Assembly: GCF_963678975.1 (NCBI RefSeq)
Contig: NC_089281.1
Location: 6,845,277-6,909,276 of the forward strand
From: Dysidea avara
Lineage: Eukaryota > Porifera > Demospongiae > Dictyoceratida > Dysideidae
Reading direction: 5' to 3'
DNA length: 64,000 nt
The position numbers and the translations under genes are program-made. The notes under the pieces are model-generated. The model saw nothing but the letters and a program-made list of their open reading frames with translations. It had not been told where the DNA came from and did not search any database. Shown here piece by piece: positions 46,503-64,000 of the stretch (positions are counted from its first letter, which is position 1; every line of letters starts with the position of its first letter).

Positions 46503-47659
46503 CCACTGCCTTATAAAACTAATTTTACAACATTGTAATTTCACGTATTTATGCTTGTATTTATGCTTACAAATACACAAGTTCATTACCTATGAGGACC
46601 AAGGAGTGATCACAAAAATTTTTACACTTATTTTTAAACTTCTAAACCCATAGCTATGGTTGAACTTGAAGTTACAAACATTTTCAGTGTGCAAACTTCA
46701 GTAGTTATGGTAACCAGCTTGTACTGCAGTGATGCATGCTTACATACAACAGCAAAAATGGAGAATTTTTTTGCTATCCAACCTACTGTACATGTGGAAT
46801 AGGCAGTAACCACCTAACAAGATACAGAGAGTTAATCTGCATGTCTTGAAAATGATTTTATCAGGTGGGGGACCACTTATCAGTGGCAGAGAGTGTGCCA
46901 CAGGGGACCAATTGTAGCATGACAGTACATTATTCAGTTCCACTAAATGTGTGAGAGCTATATCATTGTAGTGACTGCATTAATAAGTACTCACATTCTG
47001 AAACACCACTTAGTGTGTCTGAAATCAAACAAGGTGGGTGGCCACAAAGTGGCTGCAATGATGTTAACTGATGTGGCAGGAATGAGGATGAGAATGTAAT
47101 CATAGCTACCTGGAACTAAATGTAGTAAAACTGCAGTATATGATACTGACATTGCATGTGTTGTTATGAGGTACTCCAAAAAATTTAATATCTGATCATG
47201 TGCTGTTACAACACACAGGAGCCCATAACTGCCTTGTAGTGCCTTGCCCTTCACACATTTATTGAGCATCATTTAATCATGCTGCTATATAGGGTGGAGA
47301 ATGAAACAATAAAAAAAGAAAATCGTTTGTTGGTCTCCTATGATAAAATTGCAGTTTCCAAGTTCATACATCCTCCCCAGTCTGGTCTGCCTGCTGGGAA
47401 CACCATGTGGCTATACTGTATTATGTTGAGTGGCTTACCACATTAGATCTGAACCGATTGAGTTGGTTAATACTACTGGAGAACCTGGCAAAATGAAAAA
47501 CATGCACCACTGTAAAACAAACTATCTTGTTGAAACAATAAAAGTTCCTTTTATGTAAATTGTATGGATATACAACTGCACAAGCTTTAGATGAGCAATA
47601 CATTAACAAGAACTGTCCACTATACAGTAGACTTAAAAACAGAATCAGAAGTTACATCT
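46503..47659. repeat. Spacer of unit 2
   Basis: Matches 40164-41292 of unit 1. It includes a MITE-family fragment near 47017-47100. No gene. Confidence 0.6.
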
Positions 47660-48571
47660 CCTTTACAATAAAACATTACTGTAAATGGCCTGGCACAGGC
47701 CTATAAAGCAAAGGTACTTATAATAAGATAACATGCCAGTCACAGGCTTGTGAAAAGCCTACCTGCTAATATTTAGGAGTGAAGTAAGCCTGTGACAGTA
47801 TTGTCAGACAGGCCTGCAGCAAGGCACATCACATACTGTCACAATAATATTATGGTATTTGTCAGGCATGTAACAGGACTACATTGTTAGATGCATGATA
47901 AATCCATCCTGCAAAATAATTTCTTACAGGACTGGTATATACCTGTACTCTGGTTGCTATAGTGACTATTGTTACCACTGGTTACTGTATTATAGTGTCA
48001 CTAATGGCCCACTTAGCATGTTTCCAATATCCCTGTACAGTGTATAGCAGTTAACACATACACCATGCTGACTCACCACTACACCAGCTTCCTATTTAAT
48101 AAGGGTTTCAATTTCTATTTAAAACGTTACGGACAAGTGATATGTTTCATTGTGGGATTGAGATGCTACAGGCCTGTATCAGACCTGAACCCATTTTCCA
48201 CAGGCCTGCCACAGCTCTTGAACACTTCACAGACTCGATCATTACCAGTTTACAATACACACGTTACAGGCCTACTAACATACAATTATATTAGGAGATT
48301 CATGATATTAGATAGTCACACAGGACTGACATTTGCATTCATGAGAGAAAAGGACTGTTACAGGCTTGTAACCTATTTTATTAAATGTGTAAGTGTTTAC
48401 AACAGGCTTGTGGCACTTTTAGGTGATCCATACAGGCCTGTAACCATATTAGAATAACAGCTTTAGCAGGCCTGTAGCCATCTTACTACCTGTAGCAGGC
48501 AGTTTACAGGCCAAAAAGCAGTACATACATGCCTGTATTAGGCCTGCAACAATATAAAGCTTTTGTAAGGG
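47660..48571. mobile_element. 912-bp inserted element packed with CAGGCCTG-type palindromes
   Basis: Present in unit 2 and absent from unit 1. The empty site at about 41285-41300 reads GTTACATCTAGCTGTTC; here it is split as GTTACATCT and CTAGCTGTTC, so CT is duplicated. The ends are CCTTTACAA and the inverted TTGTAAGGG. Inside are about 15 copies of the palindromic word ACAGGCCTGTA or near variants (CAGGCTTG, CAGGCATG). The 130-codon ORF at 48065-48457 is a by-product of the repeats. Superfamily unknown. Confidence 0.8.
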
Positions 48572-48606
48572 CTAGCTGTTCAACTAAAAATACTCTAATA
48601 GAACAT

Positions 48607-59366
<10,760 letters not shown>

Positions 59367-59607
59367 TTTGAATTGTACAATTACACCAATATCTTTTAAT
59401 TATTTCTGTAATTACCAATTTCATTTAAATTAAAATAAATTTCTTTACAATCACATGACACTTATTTCAAATACAACAAACACAACGAAATACACACATC
59501 CACATGCATTTTTATTAAACTGGCTATTGTAATATAAATATTCCACACTTAGTGTGTAGATGGTATGTCATAAATTGCCAGGAAGACACATTACCAGTGA
59601 CAGGGTC

Positions 59608-62600
59608 CTACACACAGCCATACTCAAACCAAAACGAGTCGTCAGATTTTTGTGATGCTGTTGAAATGTCCAAAAGTGGAGCACTGTATCGGTGACGCAT
59701 TGGTACTTTTTTCTTGTTAGCTAAAGGCGGTTTGCCAGCTGCACGATTATTATCTGCTCTAAAAACTACTGGTGATGCATCTGCGTCCAAAATTTCCATT
59801 GAAGAACTCTTTTTCCTATGTAGTTTTCCTGATGATTCGTTGGAAAGTTCGTCGGAGCTTCGACTCTTTGGCAAAGACATGCTCTTCTGTGCTGATGATA
59901 CACTGGGACCATCCGTCATTTTCACAGGCATATAACGCTTTATAATGGGGATGGAAGAGTCACTACGCCGTTGTTTGAGATTGGGCTTAGCTTGCTGGTG
60001 AGTAAGATAAGATTTTCTATTGTATCCAGGACTAGTGGACATGCGAGGTGGTAATGGAGGACTAACACCATCACTTAAACTTGGTGAACCACTGTTACTA
60101 TTATTGTTGTTGTTGTTTCCATTGCTGTTTAAGTTAAGTTCAGTGTGTCCCAAGCTGTAGTTAGAACGCTTTAGTGAGCTGGAGTGGGACGCTTCAGAAT
60201 CTGTTTGTGATAGCTGGGACCACTGAGAGTACATTCCTCCTTTAAGACTGCCGTCTGATTCCAAGGATAGTATGGGTGAGGAACGTTGGAGGAATCTTGG
60301 CATTTCAATATTGTCCGATCGTGGCTGGAAACTATCACTTTGTCTTTTGTTCACTACTGGCTCAGGACCACTTCCAGAATAGGTAGCCATTGCTGAGTGC
60401 ATCTCCACATATTTGCGCTACAAAATAATACAGAACATTAAATACACCAGTCATCCAGTACAATGTATAAGCAAACACATAGCAGCAAATTCAGTACTGA
60501 GAATACAACTCCTTATCCAAGCTCTCATCCACAAATATACAATAATTATTGAGCTACTTACTCTTGACTTGGGAGTCTTGTTACTTTCCATCAGGAAATC
60601 TTCCAGTGTCATAACAGAGTCAGAGTGTAACAACGAAGCATTGCCACTTGAGTACGTATTTCGTCGGCCTTTCGGACTGACCTCAACATTATGCACGGCT
60701 CCCATCATGTCAGCATCAGAGTTCTTTGATGATGAAGAGTGTGGGCTGCCCAAGGGATCAGGTAGGACAGAGAAACGAGTGCTTGTGGATGGTGAAATTG
60801 ATGAATTGCTTGTGGTGGTTGTAACTCCACTACTTTCAGGATTTTCCAGCACCTTTGTTCCACCAGCCTGCAACCAGATACATGTACACAAGTGTGTTAC
60901 AGTGGGTAATAGCTATATACTGACTTTAAATCGTCCTTTAATCCTTCTCAGGCTTCTTTTTAACACTCCTTTCTTTTTTCTATAAAATACAAAATGTAAA
61001 TAATGGGTACAGTATTGGTGTAGGTAGCGTAACTGGTTTCGTCTGAGTTTTTCAATCTCCACTTCTAGGACTTGTCTCTGGTGTGACTGCACCTGTTGTG
61101 CCAATCTTAGCTTCTCTTGTTCAAGTTCTCCCAATTTGTCACTATGGAAACAACATATCATATTTGCCCACACACATGCTCACACACACACACACACGCA
61201 CACACACAGAGGATCATACAAACCTGTATAGCTTTTCCTCTTCAAGACATTGGTCCTTAGTCTCTAGTGTTTTCAACAGCAATTCTTGGTTCTGTACAAT
61301 AAAAAAAATCTCAGCACATAAAAAAATTGTAGAAACAATAAAGATTACCTGTGCAAGTAGTTTGTTGGTTTGCTGGAGAAGCTGTTTATTCTCTTCTTCA
61401 AGTGTACGGATCAGCTGTTCTTGCATCTGTAGTACATGAACCAGGGAATGAATGATACAATATTGAGATGGTTACTTTATCCTATACCTCAACACGGTCA
61501 GACAATTTGTTATTCTGTGCCTCCAGCTCCAACACCAGCTGTTTGTTCTCCATCATCTCATGAAGGATGGTGTTGTTCTAAATAATAACACAAGTAAGTA
61601 TATACTTTCTGTACTCACCAATATTCACCTCTTCTTGAACTGCTCTCATCTTTTCTCTAACTCTTGTCAACTCCTTAGCCTTTTCTTTTAGTTTAGTCAC
61701 CTCAGAATCACTCAAACCACCGTATTTTGATGAAGAAGATTCCCTGGAGACAAAAGGTTTGTTTAATAAAGCTGTTTAAGATATAGTACATACACTATAC
61801 CTGCGTAAACTATTGTGGCCTAAATTCTTTGCATACTGTTTTAATTTTTCATTTTGTTTTCTTGTTGATTGAAGCTCTTCCATCAGTTTAGTTGAATTAG
61901 TGGTAACCTGTTCTAATCTTCCCTCCAATACTTGTATCCGATCCTCCTTATTAGCCAAGCTCTGAGCAAATGCTTCACCTCTCTTGCTCTCAAGCTGCTT
62001 TTGTTTCTCTTCTGACGTGGAGCCTTCCCTCTCCTTGCGCAGTTGCTCCCTCAGTTTGGCCATTTCACTCTTCAAATGACTAACATGGGTTCTCTCAGCC
62101 TTCAATTCCTATAAAAAATGCCAAAATCTTAATACACAAATAACAATTCACAAACATTCACAAGGCCTACTTTATTCCACGGACTGGACTGGACTGGACT
62201 GGTGGACTGAGCTGGGAACAGCTTTTAAACAATAATCCAGGAATTATCCATCTCTTGCAACACTGGAGACACCACTATCGAGCTATAACTGCTGCTGCTG
62301 GTGGCTCTTCCTTACAAATCAAGACACTAGCACATGCACTAATTAATTAGAATACACGTACGATACATGCCGTTATAACAGTGATACAGCGTGATAAAGG
62401 CTATTCTTGTAGCGTAGATGTTTTCCTTTGTTGTTTTAGCACTAGTGTTACAGCTGTAGAGATGAGCCAGTAATTATTCTTAGCAGGTAGCTAGGTGGCT
62501 CCACCAGGCAAGGTGATGGGGCCCTGTGATGTGCGCCGTGATGGGGCTATGCAAATAATCTGACTCATCACTACAACCCCAACGCTAGTGTTAAGTACTG

Positions 62601-63891
62601 AAGCAACAAAGGAAAACATGTACGCTACAACAATAGCCTCCGTCACGCTTTATCACTGCGAGTACACGTGTATTGTAAGTGTATTCTAATTGATTAGTGC
62701 ATGCGCTAGTGCCATCTGACTTGTAAGGAAGAGAAGTACCAGCAGTTATAGCTCGATAGTGGTGTCTCCAGTGTTGCAAGAGATGGATAATGCCTGGATT
62801 ATTGTTTAAAGCTGTTTTCAGCTCAGTCCACCAGTCCAGTCCAGTCCAGTCCAGTCCAGTCCAGTCCAGTCCAGTCCGTGGAATAAAGTAGGCCCATCCA
62901 GTACTATGTAACATAAATTTTACTTACATCTCGTAGTTTTGATGCATCTTTACGATCCAGCAGAACAACTGACGCTCTCTTAGACTTGTTGCTGCTGTCT
63001 GTCTCTTCTGGTCCAGGACTGCCATTGCTCTTATTGAACACATCCATGTTCTCCAGTTCTCTGTTGTAACTCTCTAACCTTAACAACTTTGCCTTGACGG
63101 CCCTAGACAACCATTTTGCCAATAAACGCGTGTACGTGTGTGCACCAATTACATACATTTCAGATCTAGTCAGGATGTTATCTGGACTTCTGGGTGGTGG
63201 GATTGGAGCACCTATAAAACAACACACTATATGTATCACCAAACAGGTGTACTATACATATAGCCAGTCCAAACTAATACAATATATACTCTAATATAGT
63301 TTCTAACCATGTATTACCATTTGGTGTTGGTGGTACTGCTTCACGGCCCTCACCAGATGACCTCGGCTCGTGCTGCTGTGATTTATCCAACTGCTCATTC
63401 AAAACTTGCATGTCTACCTCTCTGTATTAAACAATCAACAATCATACAGTGATGGCTGTACAACAGTACATGCTCACATTCTCTCCTTGGCAAGTTGTAT
63501 TTTAGCAGACTCCATCATTAGTTCTTGCACTCGTTGTATCTCTTCATCCTTTTCTTCTTCCAATCTCTCAATAGTAGCCATCAACTCAGCATTGGTGTTA
63601 GTCAGTATTTCTATAGTGGAAGAGAAGCAACCACATGCACATTCAGGCAGACAGATTGACACCACACATGCATGTGCTCGCACACAATTTCCACTTACTG
63701 AGGTTATCCTCAATTTCTTGCTGACTTGATAGTTTCTCCTCGAGAGCTGTCTTGCTATCCATCAACAATGCATGTTGCTGTTTCAGCTCCTCAATGGTCC
63801 CTTCACTCTCCTCAAGCTTCTGTTCAAACTCCTTTGTGGACTCCTTCAACTTGTCATACTTGTTTGCCTTGCTAACAGCTGTTTCATACTC
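59608..63891 (-). CDS. CCDC88C: Girdin/Daple (CCDC88) family protein, C-terminal 865 aa; 5' part beyond right edge
   Basis: Exons: 63699-63891, 63478-63610, 63318-63421, 63157-63211, 62928-63102, 61801-62108, 61629-61743, 61488-61577, 61349-61426, 61224-61291, 61034-61141, 60925-60979, 60562-60867, 59608-60417. They sum to 2598 nt in one frame. Most of it is coiled coil (for example ENKQLLQQTNKLLAQNQELL), followed by a basic KKKGVLKRSLRRIKGRFK segment as after the Girdin coiled coil. Then comes a Ser-rich tail with TLEDFLMESNK, a GBA-type G-alpha-binding motif, and the terminus FWFEYGCV, the Daple PDZ ligand for Dishevelled. The microtubule-binding HOOK domain would lie off the window. The 54-nt intron at 60980-61033 is a multiple of three and could be retained. 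Daple links Wnt/Frizzled and G-protein signalling to the cytoskeleton in vertebrates. Confidence 0.85.
61165..61212 (+). repeat. (CA)n-like microsatellite in CCDC88 intron
   Basis: An interrupted CACACA run of about 40 bp between the exons at 61034-61141 and 61224-61291. Confidence 0.8.
62172..62894. mobile_element. Foldback element with (GGACT)n arms in CCDC88 intron
   Basis: The ends are GGCCTACTTTATTCCAC and its inverted copy. Just inside each end is a pentanucleotide array, (GGACT)n on the left (about four copies) and the inverted (CCAGT)n on the right (about eight). Arms of about 290 bp then match inverted through TGGAGACACCACTATCGAGCT and CACTAGTG. A unique spacer of about 130 bp lies in the middle. 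It occupies most of the intron between the exons at 62928 and 62108. The ORF at 62591-62914 is a shadow of this repeat. Confidence 0.8.
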
Positions 63892-64000
63892 CTGGATAAA
63901 CAGGTTTTTAACAGGTTTACAAAACTGCTGTCATACATTAGGGAATTTGACTACATAATATTATTACAGTAGATTCTTGGCTATCTGACTTGTTTGTATA

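Noticed and set aside
48065-48457. A 130-codon plus-strand ORF
   Set aside because: It lies wholly in the 912-bp inserted element, has no family resemblance and is absent from the sister repeat unit.
60980-61033. Treating 60925-61141 as a single CCDC88 exon
   Set aside because: The frame is open through it, but a GTTACG donor and a TTTTGTATTTTATAG acceptor bound a 54-nt segment whose translation is unlike coiled coil. Splicing is preferred; retention cannot be excluded.
62591-62914. Minus-strand ORF with GLDWTGLDW repeats
   Set aside because: It is a translation of the (CCAGT)n array and foldback arm; the reading frame carries no independent signal.

Overview
The window is animal nuclear DNA, most likely from a sponge or another early-branching metazoan (inference). 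It has multi-exon genes with GT-AG introns, many of them only 50-150 bp long, metazoan gene families (AP5M1, COA8, SNAP-25, ERO1, a Girdin/Daple relative, TRIM-NHL) and a dense load of small inverted-repeat transposons. There are no operons, CRISPR arrays or bacterial genes. I rebuilt the gene models by hand from splice sites, reading-frame phase and remembered family sequences. Every multi-exon model below keeps a continuous reading frame across its junctions.

Layout, left to right. At 716-15115 (minus) lie the first 30 coding exons of a UBR1/UBR2-type N-recognin; its RING end is off the left edge. Intron 20 holds a decayed transposase-like ORF and a 557-bp inverted-repeat element. Head to head with it, 56 bp away, is mL64/CRIF1 (plus, 15172-15767). 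At 15768-20705 there is no intact gene, only an old relic of ERO1 3' exons and a Ty3/Gypsy-like gag fragment. At 20706-22846 is a TRIM-NHL gene with a frameshifted N terminus and a clipped last NHL repeat. AP5M1 (minus, 14 exons, 500 aa) spans 23113-27984. COA8 (plus, 6 exons) spans 28040-32019, again head to head with its neighbour, 55 bp apart. A SNAP-25-like Qbc-SNARE (minus, 3 exons, 201 aa) spans 32641-38278; its first intron is a landing zone for a hAT MITE, a TA-flanked palindrome and a reverse-transcriptase element with a 10-bp target duplication.

The most unusual part is 39773-59366. An ERO1 oxidase gene (minus, 15 exons, about 452 aa) has its 5' exons at 55475-59366 and 3' exons at 48607-50160. 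Its 5.3-kb intron 7 holds profilin genes on the opposite strand. A segment of about 6.4-7 kb, made of a broken profilin, the ERO1 3' exons and an intact profilin, is tandemly repeated. The result is two intact profilins, three broken ones, and a second, decayed set of ERO1 3' exons downstream. A 912-bp element rich in CAGGCCTG palindromes sits in one repeat unit, and the other unit keeps the empty site.

At 59608 to the right edge (minus) is the C-terminal 865 aa of a Girdin/Daple (CCDC88) protein. It carries a GBA-type G-alpha binding motif and a C-terminal YGCV PDZ ligand, both hallmarks of vertebrate Daple.

The genes are mostly unrelated housekeeping functions: protein degradation, mitochondrial translation and cytochrome oxidase assembly, vesicle traffic, ER disulfide formation and actin dynamics. 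Their shared feature is tight packing, with two bidirectional promoter regions under 60 bp and one nested gene arrangement.
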